Origin: Aedes albopictus
Taxonomy: Eukaryota; Arthropoda; Insecta; Diptera; Culicidae
Length of the DNA: 64,000 nt
Direction: 5' to 3'
Assembly: GCF_035046485.1 (NCBI RefSeq)
Contig: NC_085138.1
Span: 9,521,823-9,585,822, forward strand
Positions 47,817-59,469 of this stretch are shown here, piece after piece (within the stretch, counting starts at the first letter, position 1; every line of letters begins with the position of its first letter). Made by a program: the position numbers and the translations under genes. A model generated the notes under the pieces. The model saw only the letters and a list, made by a program, of their open reading frames with translations. It was not told the DNA's origin and ran no database searches.

Positions 47817-49739
47817 TGTTCCGTTCAGTTTGAAATCCTTGCGAAACCTCCTGGAATCGCTCCGGAAACCATTGGAGCCCTTAAGGTGAAGGTTGCTCGA
47901 AATCATAATAATAAGCTTGGCTCCCGCTCTAATAACCCTCTCAACCACCCACTCAAAACAAACAAATCAGACGGCGCACAGTGTAGTGTGGCTTGGTCAA
48001 ATAGACTAACAAAAATGTTCCAAAATTAGCTGTATTAAAATAGCAGTTGTACCTTTGAATTTTGGCACACATTTGATTTATTGCATATGCCCACCAACAC
48101 AATTTGTTCTTATACAGCATTTTTAAATTTATTTAAATTCCTACTTTGCCCAATATTTTCTCCAATTATCCCATTGTGCACCACTTTATTGACATTTTTG
48201 TTGACAACTCTCTCCTCTCTTCTCTCGTACTTTTTCTCTCTGGTCGTAGAAAACTACCGTGTTATGGGGTGACATTAATTGATGTGATTTCAACTCATAA
48301 ACAGCTAACAATTGCTCTGTTATCTATTGAAATCACATTAGCAGTATAATATTTAAAATAGTTAAAAAGATTAACAAAATAACAGCCTTGTGTTGTGATA
48401 AACATGAACTGCGGTTTAATCAATTTCACCGTACGTTGAACAATACCACTCAGTTTAACGGTACGCTTTCCGTTTTAGCGAACCGCGATGTAAATTGATT
48501 CGGGTTTTCGACCACAAAAGTGGAAAACGCGTTAGTTTTTCGAGATAAACGGTAGGTCAGGTAAAAGTGAGGACAATTTCACATAATCGATCAACTTATT
48601 ACAGTGCTGTGTTGTTTGGAAGACAGCTAAAAAGTGATTTGAAAAAGGTGGGACGCACTTTTTAAAGAAAAAAAAGTGCAGTATGTGCTACATTTTGGCA
48701 CGAAATCGTGGAAAGATTGTGAAAAATGCAAAGCAGTACTTCCCGACGGACGAAAAATATAGTTGTCTACCACCAGTAGCAACCTAAGTACATTTTGAGC
48801 AGGTTAGCACGTTTAATTTTGAGAATTTGTTTGCTTTCTTCCGCGCTACTCGATTACTAGGGTGAGGGGAGGGAAATATAAGAGAGAGAGTGGCGGCCAT
48901 ACTCGCTGCCATTTTGTAACCCCAGCAACTATGTCCTTAAGAGACCTTGTGTCGCTCTCCTCCTGAGACCACTTACTTCTCCCATTTGGCCATTTCTTTC
49001 CTGAAACCTCTTTTTGCTCTCCCCCTTAAGGTGCAGCCGCCTTTCGAGTTTTCAAGAACACAAATCTGAAGATCCAAATGACGGTTTGAGCTGAAAAATG
49101 GACCATAGGACATAAAAACAAGGTGCATAAATTAAAACTACGATTAAAAGTGTATGGAACTCAAAACGAGGTTTAAGTTTCTTCAAAGAGAAGATATTGT
49201 ACAAACAGCTACAAGCTCATGTGAGTATATGGTGAAAGTATTAGAATCCCAATTCAACATTGCACCAGAACCTCAGATGCACAAATCTCAAGAAGTAAAC
49301 TTCTAACGCTGGTGTAATTGTTATTTTGTTCTTGCTCATTTGTCATAAGCATAAAATTGGACGTTGCTGCTCGCTTCAAAACCATTAATTCTTGAAATAT
49401 GAAGTTTTGATCCTAGCTACGCGGTAGCTAAGAACACATCCAAGAATGATTGCTTTTGAACGAATATCTTCCCTAGAGCGTGTAGGCAGAACATTAACAG
49501 AAGCATCCCTAATCAATTAATTTTATTTGTCAAATGCACCGCTCTCTGCTTGTTGTGCAATTTACGGTTACAAAATGTAACACTTCCAATCAATAATCTC
49601 ATTTGCACTACAAAACACTGTTAGCCTAATTCCGCTATCCATTCGGGATGCAATTATGTGTGATTTGTAATCTAGTGCCCCTAACTTGCCCACTACCTGC
49701 CCATTGTAATCAACTGATGCAATCGTGCCGAAAATCCTG
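47817..49739. other. Unassigned DNA
   Basis: Contains AT-rich DNA, an AGAGAGAGAG run near 48880 and a half-copy of the 46779 MITE at about 49046. The segment 48590-48790 has the look of an untranslated leader or retroelement 5' region, but I cannot prove it. Confidence 0.35.
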
Positions 49740-50600
49740 ATTGAAACCCAAAATTTCGTTTAAATCCCGTTTTAATGACACACACGCAACAAACACTCAA
49801 ACCACCATCATCATCAACACCACCAAAAATACCAACAACAAAAACAACAATAACAAATTTCCCGCTTTCCCATTGACAATGAGCTTTTGTGGGAAGCGCC
49901 GCGATTTTGCCACCATGCACCACCAGCCGCCAACCAACAACATCCAACATCCATCCATCAGCTCGCCAATCCCATTTGTAAACGACTATTAGTGCGCGCT
50001 CCTCCAAACTCCAACTCCTCTTTTTCCGCGGTTCGGTTCCTCCACATCCTCCATCTGTTCCATCCCACAATCGACCATGGGGTAGGAATGCGTGGTAAGT
50101 GCGCAGACAAATACAAACCTATTGTGTCAAAACAAGCAAACAACAAATCACTCACTTAACAACTACAACATACTATATAATTACCAAAATTACCCGGGCC
50201 ACGCCGAATAGATAGTTCGGAAACGCGCGCGAATCCGGGGAGAAATGGAAAGAGCATGTGAGCAGACAACGCGTTGGCGGTATTGTAGTTAATAGACAGT
50301 ATCGTTTTTAAAGTGGTAGAGCTTAGAGAGTAAGAAGAGTTGAAGGAAGCCGGAGAATCAGAGGTGGTGAGGAGGAGAACGCACCGATTGGAAGAGTACT
50401 CTGAAGAGAGGTAAAGAGAAAAAGCCGAAAATTCCCACCCAATTTTCTTCGGAAGTTTTTATCGCACCTTCCCTTACGCGCATCTTCTACATACTTATCT
50501 ACACCATCTACCCATGACCAAAGTAGGTATCTATTCACAGTCAAGTAATCAGACATGCTACGCGTTATGGTTAAATATATGTACAAATCGTGTTAACTAA
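49740..50600. other. Single-copy DNA with A/C-rich low complexity
   Basis: ACCACCATCATCATC and CAACAACAAAAACAAC runs at 49800-49860, then GC-richer unique DNA. The minus 125-codon frame (49693-50070) is compositionally odd and unsupported by splice sites. Confidence 0.4.
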
Positions 50601-50822
50601 TAGATGAGAGTAGAAAATGCGACCATTGGCAATCGCCACAACAGATAAACTGTTGTTGTTACAATACCGAAATGCTATGAAATTGGTTTACACAACAGAA
50701 ACGCACGTTTGATGAACGTACAATTTGAGATATAGATTATGAAAGGAAATCCACGTGCTCCGGCAGGAATCGAACCCACGACTCCCAATTCGCTAGATTC
50801 TCAATTGATAAAGCCGGAATAG
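50601..50822 (-). mobile_element. tRNA-headed SINE, minus strand
   Basis: The minus strand from about 50820 shows TCCGGC paired with GCCGGA around a B-box GGGTTCGATTCC, giving a closed acceptor-like stem. The A-box region (TATCAATTGAGA) is close to a tRNA D-arm. A body follows down to about 50601. The left boundary is approximate. Confidence 0.5.
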
Positions 50823-50969
50823 TTTTCTTCGACAACATATTTTGCAACATTTCAATATGAACTGCAAGACTTGGTATACACATACCTAAAAGTTTCTTTT
50901 GACGTCTTTACGCGTGTTGGTTGCACTGTTCACATTACAATTTATTACCACAATTTGTTGACTCCACAT

Positions 50970-51178
50970 TTCCTCCTACTTTGTATTCTTCTATCTCTTT
51001 TTTCCTACATATACAACTTATATATATGTTCACAATTTCACAGCCAGAATCGAAAGGGGTTGAAAAAGCTGATTCCCGTCTTTCTAACTTTCATAGCACA
51101 GAGTCAATCTATAATATAGCGCCTTCAAGTTATAAAACCAAGCGAACTTCGCCGCTTCTCCTACACACAATCTTTTGA
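50970..51178 (+). mobile_element. 5'-truncated copy of the 655-bp SINE
   Basis: Aligns with the front half of the 13606-14260 element read on its minus strand. Common landmarks in order are CTACTTTGTAT, CTACATATACAACT, GGGTTGAAAAAGC, AACTTTCATAGCA/CA and CAAGTTAT...AAGCGAAC. The tRNA head and 3' half are missing. It ends just before the MITE at 51184. Confidence 0.7.
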
Positions 51179-51183
51179 CTAAA

Positions 51184-51374
51184 TAGGGTATGTGTTCCAT
51201 TATTAATCTCACGCTCCCATTTTCATTCTATTCGAAAACAAGCGATTACGGCATCGTGCTCACTTCCAACAAAAAATACAAAAATAAGAAACAAAACAAA
51301 CAGCGCTTCAATTCTTTGTTTTTCGTAGGATGAAAATGGGAGCCACATGCTTAAGAAGGGAACCAATACCCTAT
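51184..51374. mobile_element. MITE, TAGGGTATG ends
   Basis: A 191-bp element. TAGGGTATGTGTTCC...GGCTCCCATTTTCAT-like arms pair with ATGAAAATGGGAGCC...GGAACCAATACCCTA. Arms of about 60 bp surround an A-rich centre. Confidence 0.8.
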
Positions 51375-51534
51375 ATCCCCTATCCACGGATCACATCATC
51401 GACTAATGGTTACTCCCAGATCTTACACCCTCTTCTACTAACACATACCCCACCCGTGCTGGTTGTGGGAATGCAGAGTGCTACTACCATCACACTCTAA
51501 CATTTCTTTCTCATCCCCACTGACTGTAAGGACT

Positions 51535-52098
51535 TAGCAGACGCCAGAATTGATCCAAAATGTATGAGCTACCTAAATTTATGGAGTGTCCTAGCCCCTT
51601 AATCAATTGGATCTTACTGACATTCATAACCATCACAGATCAATCCATGCAATGAGCAACCATTGACAGTCAGTTTAAGTGAAGTGAACTCAAAGAAGTT
51701 ACTTCTGGAATTTATATATGTCTTCTTGTAACATTATGGTTATCTTTTGAAGTTCTATGAGATTTTTTCGAGCAAAGAGTAACTGACCCTAGAGATTTCT
51801 TTAGCAGTTCTTTCTCGAATTAACCCAACCCGGGTAGTGGCTAAGTACTGAAGATCAAAACGTTGTATTGGTTTTATTGATAAGATCTGGAAATAATATC
51901 TGACAAATGTTCCTGGAACATCTGCACTGCACAATATCAAAATCTGATATTTCAAGATCAAACGAATAGCTCACTGCTGTTGGTTTGATCTTACAAGATA
52001 AATATGATCTGATAATGATATTCCAGGAGTAAATTTATGATTTATTTTTAGATCTTTTATCTCTTAAACCAATCAAACCAATATCACATTTTGATCTT
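51535..52098. other. Unassigned DNA rich in GATCT words
   Basis: Several GATCTTA, AAGATC and TTGATCTT words in both senses suggest a decayed palindromic element around 51880-52098, but the arms are not clear enough to delimit. Confidence 0.35.
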
Positions 52099-52110
52099 AA
52101 TATCAAAATG

Positions 52111-52288
52111 TGGAGCGGATCTGGTGTGATGGTTAGAACACTTGACTATCACGCTGAGGACCAGGGATCGAATCCCACTCCTGACAAACTCACAAAATGT
52201 GAGTTCTTCCTTCGGAAGGGAAGTAAAGCGCGGGTCCCGAGATGAACTAGCCTATGGCTAAAAATCTCGTTAATACAGATAAAAAAAA
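52111..52288 (+). mobile_element. tRNA-derived SINE (Feilai-like), intact head
   Basis: A-box TGGTGTGATGG (52122-52132), B-box GGATCGAATCC (52165-52175), the CTTCCTTCGGAAGGGAAG hairpin, and the tail CTCGTTAATACAGAT plus an A-run. Flanked by AATATCAAAAT at 52099-52109 and 52289-52299, a likely target-site duplication. Close relative of 1750-1927. Confidence 0.85.
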
Positions 52289-52760
52289 ATATCAAAATAT
52301 GTTATTATTGCGCTCTTTTCCTCTACCCGGGAGATGTCCCTTTCCAAATTTCTTCGAAGATTCTTTCAGGAATTCCACCAAGGATTGGAATTCATTAAGA
52401 AAACCTTTTCGGGGCTTAACGAAAACATCCTCTTGAAGTTTTGCTTGAGTTCAAAAGCAACTTCGCCAATATTTTCCATCCGAAGCTTCTACGGGAGCTC
52501 CTCCGTATCTTCAGAATTTCCGGGAATACTTTCAGGATTATTTTCTGAAACCCCTCCGAAAATTCTTCATAGTATTTATCCAGGAGTTCTTCTTGCGTTT
52601 TCTCCAGAATTTCTCTCTGGGTTTACTGCAAACATTTTTCTAGAATTTCATTACAAGTTCTTTTTGGAATTCTACACAAATTTTCTTCTGGCATTTTTCC
52701 AATAAATCCTTCTATGACTCGTAAAAAAATATTCTGTTGGAGGCTCGCCTCTGAAGTTTC

Positions 52761-52899
52761 AACTTTCTCTTAGAAACGACTAGACTGCGTAGTAATAATT
52801 ACGCAATGTTTATTAACTGTCCAATGTTTCGACACAGGGTTAGTATTTTCTTCAGGGGGTTATTATTGAAAGACTGCGTAGCCATTTCTAAGAGAAAGT
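52761..52899. mobile_element. Small MITE, AACTTTCTCTTAG ends
   Basis: A 139-bp element. AACTTTCTCTTAGAAA...GACTGCGTAG pairs with GACTGCGTAGCCATTTCTAAGAGAAAGTT in part: the outer 16 bases match and the inner motif is a direct rather than an inverted match. Confidence 0.6.
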
Positions 52900-53224
52900 T
52901 AAATAATTTCCTTGTGTTTTTTTTTATCTGTAGGATTCTATAGAAGTTCGGTTTGGTATTAGTGCCCTGCAGAAGTTCCTTGTGGAACTATGGTTTTGAA
53001 TACTTCCAAAGAGATTCCATCTTCCGGCTTCGGAATTTCTCCAGGATTTCTTACTGTGTTACCTCCAAAAGTTCCTTCTAGGAATCCTCCAGAAGTGTAT
53101 TCTAGGAATCCTCCAGGACTTCCCTCTGCAAATCCTCCAAAAGTTTCTTCTGGGAGCCCTTCTGATAATATTCGTGAAGTTATTTCTTGGATTCTTCCAG
53201 AAGTTCCTTCTGAAAGTCCACAAG

Positions 53225-53275
53225 CAGCCAAGGGCTGAAAGTCTCTTCAATAAAGACAAATCAATCAAATCAATC
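53225..53275 (+). mobile_element. 51-bp retroposed 3' tail with target-site duplication
   Basis: CAGCCAAGGGCTGAAAGTCT..., AATAAAG and an (AATC)n tail, flanked by perfect AAAGTCCACAAG at 53213-53224 and 53276-53287. Same truncated tail as 9991-10048. Confidence 0.85.
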
Positions 53276-53924
53276 AAAGTCCACAAGAAATTCCTTAGGG
53301 GAATCCTGCAGAAGTTCAATAAAAAAAGCCTTTCAGGAGCACCTTGTGGGAAACCTTAAGAATTGATTCCTTTGGCTAGGATTCCTTTAGGAATTCTGGG
53401 GACCCTTCAGGAGTTTTTAGAGAAATCCACATATCAAATTCCTGGAGTGTAGACAAATCTTCTATTCCTTAAAGAATGGAATTCCTAACAGCCTGGACTC
53501 CTAAGTAAATCCCTTAAGGGAATTTTTGAAGTATTTCTTGAGAAAATAGAGGCGTTTTTCCAGTTTTGTTTTTATCTGTTTTTATTCAATGGAAATAGTT
53601 ACAGGCCCGGCAAAACAGCATATAGTTAGGGGAAGATAATGATATGAGTAGGAACTCCTGGGCAAATCTCTGGTGGATTTTCGGGAGAAATTTGTAGTGA
53701 AAGTTTTGAGAAATTGCAAAACAAGTGTCTGGATGAAACCTCGGAAAAATTTGTATAGGATACCTGAGAAAATGTCTGGCGGAGTTACTGCTGCAGTTCC
53801 TGAAGAAATTCACGAAGAAATCTGGTAAATTTTGGAAACCATGGCAAAATTCCTGAAGTAATTCTTGGATAAACCTCTGGAAGAATACATTGAGGAATTT
53901 CTGCATAAGTGCATAAAAATCCTC

Positions 53925-56690
53925 CTGGAATTCCTTCTGGAATTCCTCCTGGAATTCCTTCTGGAATTCCTCCTGGAATTCCTTCTGGAATTCCTCCTGG
54001 AATTCCTTCTGGAATTCCTCCTGGAATACCTTCTGGAATTTCTCCTGGAATTCCTTCTGGAATTCCTCCTGGAATTCCTTCTGGAATTCCTCCTGGAATT
54101 CCTTCTGGAATTCCTCCTGGAATTCCTTCTGGAATTCCTCCTGGAATTCCTTCTGGAATTCCTCCTGGAATTCCTTCTGGAATTCCTCCTGGAATTCCTT
54201 CTGGAATTCCTCCTGGAATTCCTTCTGGAATTCCTCCTGGAATTCCTTCTGGAATTCCTCCTGGAATTCCTTCTGGAATTCCTCCTGGAATTCCTTCTGG
54301 AATTCCTCCTGGAATTCCTTCTGGAATTCCTCCTGGAATTCCTTCTGGAATTCCTCCTGGAATTCCTTTTGGAATTGCTCCTGGAATTCCTTCTGGAATT
54401 CCTCCTGGAATTCCTTCTGGAATTCCTCCTGGAATTCCTTCTGGAACTCCTCTTGGAATTCCTTCTGGTATTCCTCCTGGAGTTCCTTCTGGAATTCCTC
54501 CTGGAATTCCTTCTGGAATTCCTCCTGGAATTCCTTCTGGAATTTCTCCTGGAATTCCTTCTGGAATTCCTCCTGGAATTCCTTCTGGAATTCCTCCTGG
54601 AATTCCTTCTGGAATTCCTCCTGGAATTCCTTCTGGAATTCCTCCTGGAATTCCTTCTGGAATTCCTCCTGGAATTCCTTCTGGGATTCCTCCTGGAATT
54701 CCTCCTGGAATTCCTCCTGGAATTCCTCCTGGAATTCCTTCTGGAATTCCTCCTGGAATTCCTCCTGGAATTCCTTCTGGAATTCCTCCTGGAATTCCTT
54801 CTGGAATTCCTCCTGGAATTCCTCCTGGAATTCCTTCTGGAATTCCTCCTGGAATTCCTTCTGGAATTCCTCCTGGAATTCCTTCTGGAATTCCTCCTGG
54901 AATTCCTTCTGGAATTCCTCCTGGAATTCCTTCTGGAATTCCTCCTGGAATTCCTTCTGGAATTCCTCCTGGAATTCCTTCTGGAATTCCTCCTGGAATT
55001 CCTTCTGGAATTCCTCCTGGAATTCCTTCTGGAATTCCTCCTGGAATTCCTTCTGGAATTCTTCCTGGAATTCCTTCTGGAATTCCTCCTGGAATTCCTT
55101 CTAGAATTCCTCCTGGAATTCCTTCTGGAATTCCTCCTGGAATTTCTTCTGGAATTCCTCCTGGAATTCCTTCTGGAATTCCTCCTGGAATTCCTTCTGG
55201 AATTCCTCCTGGAATTCCTTCTGGAATTCCTCCTGGAATTCCTTCTGGAATTCCTCCTGGAATTCCTTCTGGAATTCCTCCTGGAATTCCTTCTGGAATT
55301 CCTCCTAGAATTCCTTCTGGAATTCCTCCTGGAATTCCTCCTGGAATTCCTCCTGGAATTCCTCCTGGAATTCCTCCTGGAATTTCTTCTGGAATTCCTC
55401 CTGGAATTTCTTCTGGAATTCATCCTGGAATTCCTTCTGGAATTCCTCCTGGAATTCCTTCTGGAATTCCTCCTGGAATTCCTTCTGGAATTCCTCCTGG
55501 AATTCCTTCTGGAATTCCTCCTGGAATTCCTTCTGGAATTCCTCCTGGAATTCCTTCTGGAATTCCTCCTGGAATTCCTTCTGGAATTCCTCCTGGAATT
55601 CCTCCTGGAGTTCCTTCTGGAGTTCCTTCTGGAATTCCTCCTGGAATTTCTTCTGGAATTCCTCCTGGAATTCCTTCTGGAATTCCTCCTGGAATTCCTT
55701 CTGGAATTCCTCTTGGAATTCCTTCTGGAATTCCTCCTGGAATTCCTTCTGGAATTCCTCCTGGAATTCCTTCTGGAATTCCTCCTGGAATTCCTTCTGG
55801 AATTCCTCCTGGAATTCCTTCTGGAATTCCTCCTGGAATTCCTTCTGGAATTCCTCCTGGAATTCCTTCTGGAATTCCTCCTGGAATTCCTTCTGGAATT
55901 CCTCCTGAAATTCCTCCTGAAATTCCTCCTGGAATTCCTTCTGGAATTCCTCGTGGAACTCCTTCTGGAATTCATCCTGGAATTCCTTCTGGAATTCATC
56001 CTGGAATTCCTTCTGGAATTCATCCTGGAATTCCTTCTGGAATTCATCCTGGCATTCCTTATGTAATTCATCCTGGAATTCCTTCTGTAATTTCTCCTGG
56101 AATTCCTTCTTTAATTCCTCCTGGAATTCCTTCTGGAATCCCTCCTTGAATTCCTTCTGGAATCCCTCCTGAAATTCCTTCTGGAATCCCTCCTGGAGAT
56201 CCTTCTGGAATTCCTCCTGGAATTCCTCCTGGAATTCCTTCTGGAATTCCTCCTGGAATTCCTTCTGGAATTCCTCCTGGAATTCCTTCTGGAATTCCTC
56301 CTGGAATTCCTTCTGGAATTCCTCCTGGAATTCCTTCTGGAATTCCTCCTGGAATTCCTTCTGGAATTCCTCCTGGAATTCCTTCTGGAATTCCTCCTGG
56401 AATTCCTTCTGGAATTCCTCCTGGAATTCCTTCTGGAATTCCTCCTGGAATTCCTTCTGGAATTCCTCCTGGAATTCCTTCTGGAATTCCTCCTGGAATT
56501 CCTTCTGGAATTCCTCCTGGAATTTCTTCTGGAGTTCCTTCTGGAATTCCTTCTGGAATTCCTCCTGGAATTCCTTCTGGAATTCCTCCTGGAATTCCTT
56601 CTGGAATTCCTCCTGGAATTCCTTCTGGAATTCCTTCTGGAATTCCTCCTGGATTTCCTTCTGTAATTCCTCCTGGAATTAACTCGTGGA
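53925..56690 (+). repeat. 12/24-bp GGAATTCC satellite (about 230 monomers)
   Basis: GGAATTCCTCCT alternates with GGAATTCCTTCT, giving a 24-bp dimer and an EcoRI site nearly every 12 bp. The core AGGAATTCCT is self-complementary. Near 54700-54720, 54760, 55330-55380 and 55920 the alternation is broken by runs of the CCT form, and CATCCT variants repeat every 24 bp at 55970-56070. Because 24 is a multiple of 3, both strands carry long stop-free frames (over 700 codons); they are not evidence for proteins. Interruptions are mostly single substitutions. Confidence 0.95.
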
Positions 56691-57010
56691 TTGTTCTTCA
56701 AAACCTTTCGGGGGATCCTTTTGAAATTTTTGTGGGGATTCCTCCTGGTATTCTTTCGGGGGTTCATCCAGAGATTTCTTTGTGGAATACCACCTTGACT
56801 TCCTTCAGGGATTCCTCTTGGACTTCCTTCGGTAATTTCTCCAAGAAATCCTTTGGGGATTTCTTATGGAATTTCTTCGAGGATGCCTCCTGGAATTCCT
56901 CCTGGAGTTCTTTCGGGGATTCCTCCTGTGGTTCCGTCGGCGAATCTTCCTGGGATTCCTTCTAAAATTCCTCTAAAATTCCTCTAAAATTTCAACCAAG
57001 AATTTCTGCA
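56691..57010 (+). repeat. Degenerate edge of the GGAATTCC satellite
   Basis: GGGGATTCCTCCTGG and TTCCTTCGG words decay with distance from the array. Confidence 0.65.
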
Positions 57011-57349
57011 GAAAAGATAATCTTGAACCATCAGGGAACCCTGCAGACGCTCCTTCTGTTTAGGCATTTTGCTTCTGTTTTGGACATTTTTCCGCTATGT
57101 AGAGCTTCGATATTTCAGGATATTTATAATACGGTAACACCGCGAATTTTAGTATTCCACACTTCTCAGTTTATTGACACAACACTATCTATCCTTTCGT
57201 TGTCGCTCAGCCAGACTGACTTTCACTCCTGCCCCATGCCTGCTATGTGTGTTCGATTCTACAATGCCCCTAAGCTTTCATTGTGTGTGAGAAGGATGTA
57301 TTCTTCAAATTTTACTAGTACCGATGCTACCAGCTTACACTTATCCCAT

Positions 57350-57490
57350 TGACTTAATACTTTGTACGCCATGAGATACGCACAGTATCTGACTGTGTAC
57401 AAAAGTTAAAGTAAGTTTGTTTGAAATTTACTGAGATATAGCGGAAAAGCGATCAAAATAGCAGCTGTTGCCCAAGTGGTTCGGTACACT
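57350..57490. mobile_element. MITE-like foldback, TTTTGGGCACT family, partial copy 4
   Basis: The right half is recognisable (AGTATCTGACTGTGTACAAA, ATAGCGGAAAAGCG, GTTGCCCAAGTGGTTC). A degraded left half may be at 57040-57105 (TTTTGGACATTTTTCCGCTA), which would imply an insertion of about 250 bp between them. Confidence 0.5.
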
Positions 57491-59139
57491 ATCTACATCT
57501 TTACTATCTGCCTGAATCTACGTTTCATAAGTTAATTGTTATGCGAGGGGTTATCGGGCTCTGAAACGACCAAAAATCGGTCCAAGTGATTTATGAACAA
57601 TCCCATGTTGCGTCTCTATGTCTACTAAAGTGAGGGTAGTTTACGTTGTCCAAACAAGCATATTCGAATCTCCACATTACTTCACGTCTAACCTCCTGTT
57701 GCCCGGCATGAGCTTGTTTGATTCAAATCTTTAATCTTTCATCTCCAAATCGCGGCAAACATGAAACGAGTTGTTGATACACTAGAAGCGTATTACAATC
57801 CGATGTACAGCGATTACTACACATGTAAATACATTGACAATTACGTGCTCTTCAGGACCAGACCCGAGGTCGAGCCGAGGAACGCCTCGGACGTCTCAAG
57901 TACGCGGCATAGGCCCATTCATGGTGGCTAAGGTCGATCCGTCCGTCGATTGGACCGCAAACCAACAACAATTCACCATCATCATCGTCGGGGCGTAAAC
58001 AGACAATTGACAATCGCTCGCAAAATTGAAAGTAATCACCAGGAGAGGCGTGTGTTGTTTTTCTTCTTTTTCTCGCGCGTACGCGGGGCGTAAAGTTGTT
58101 GTAAATGCGATTTGGTGGAAAAAAGGAGGCCATGAAATTTTGCGCCGCGACAAGATCTTCACTTAATCTTGTACTGGAAGGTAGGTGAATGGGGGGTCTT
58201 TCCTTTCACGGATTTTTTGTTCGGTGGATTCACTTTCGAAAATTTTCGCTCCACAAAATCCAACAAACAAGCAATTTTCGGTCAACCGTCTCGATCGGGA
58301 GAGTGTGTTTGGCCTCGGTAGATGTAACATTCGCTCGACCATCGCGTCCATTATTGGAGAGGAAGAGGTAGTGATTTATCTTGAAATTATCCTCGCTTCG
58401 ACGGTCGAAGCCTTGGCGCTCTCCTAGTTGGCTCTGGAAACTGGATCACTTTTGTTTGCGGTGGTTTATTTTTTGGCCTACTAGGATACTTCAACAGCTG
58501 AGCTGTGCCTTTCCTAGATAGGTTACGATAAATGTTATTGGCGTTCGGGTGAGCGAGATCCAATTGCACGGGAAAAAGGAATGCGTAAACACGAATCAAA
58601 TTTATTTTTCCATCGTGAGAAATTTTCATGGATTCCAATCACAAAATCAATTTATTTCTCGAAATTGAACTGATTTATGCTTTTTTTTATTCTTGCCATC
58701 CATCAATCACCCCAGTTCGGGAAGAGAGAAACATGGGCAAAGGGTGTTTAATGGTAATGAAATCTGAAGCCGCTGTGTTTGCTATGCCAATGGCCATCCA
58801 CGTCCTGCCGGACAACTGATATGGGTTCAGGTTCAGAGTGGCAAAAAAGGGAGATTCCAATATAAATTACAATTTTTGGTGAGGGAGGAATATTCATCGG
58901 TATGAATTTGCATATTTCCTCACGGTCTGCGGAACAAAAGATCAAATCTGAAAAAATGCCGACGGCGGCCAGTTTTCACTCATTCATCTGCTTACTATAC
59001 GTTTTGAAATTTCTCCGATGATTCGCATTTGTTTTTTTGGTGCATCAGCCATACTAGGTAGAATATTTATCTGGCCTTGAATCGCTTAGCTAGATTTTGG
59101 GTACACCTTTTGGGATTTCTATAATAGCTGGCGTGGAGT
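57491..59139. other. Apparently single-copy DNA, GC-richer block at 57850-58430
   Basis: No repeat structure seen. Minus-strand frame 58133-57852 (93 codons) starts at an ATG followed by GCC and is fairly GC-rich, but I recognise no domain and have no splice or conservation support. The block may instead be an untranslated or regulatory region. Confidence 0.4.
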
Positions 59140-59224
59140 TTGTACGTCCAATGTACTTGACAGCTTGACTAATAATAGCCTTCCCGTACACATCGCCTAC
59201 TCAGCAATATGCTAAACTACCACA
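59140..59224 (+). repeat. 85-bp direct repeat, left copy
   Basis: Identical over 85 bases to 60924-61008, from TTGTACGTCCAATGTACTTG to GCTAAACTACCACA. The two copies bracket the hairpin array and about 1.7 kb of other DNA. Confidence 0.9.
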
Positions 59225-59469
59225 TCTCCTTTTCTTCAACGGAAAATGTGTAGTTAGTATTTTTTTTCAACATTGGTAGCCATGTTTTCATTATCTTAAA
59301 TCCACTATTTAGATCATCTACGATCTTCTAAAAGATTCAATGTATTACCGTTAAAGAGGGATACTTAGAAATGCAATACCTGCGTCTACGATTTATTCTA
59401 ACTTCTTCATGGCATAACTCATGGTTAATTCCAAATCTCAGACAACTTTTATTTCAGAGTTCCCAGTTC

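Larger units (their letters stand above)
52320..53560 (+). repeat. Decayed short-period repeat field
   Basis: Degenerate GAATTCCTCCAG, AAGTTCCTTCTG and GGAATTTCT words leading towards the GGAATTCC satellite. From 53040 to 53220 the period is clearer (CCTCCAAAAGTTCCTTCT type) and gives Pro/Ser-rich pseudo-frames. Confidence 0.65.

Noticed and set aside
49693..50070. A 125-codon minus-strand gene
   Set aside because: The peptide composition follows from A/C-rich low-complexity DNA, and no splice or domain support is seen.
53810..56149. Frames over 700 codons on both strands (LLEF, PGIPSGI and RRNS repeats)
   Set aside because: They follow from a stop-free 24-bp dimer. Being open in several frames on both strands argues against coding.
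57852..58133. A 93-codon minus-strand gene
   Set aside because: It has an ATG and moderate GC content but no domain, splice evidence or homologue I can name; it may be chance in a GC-rich block.
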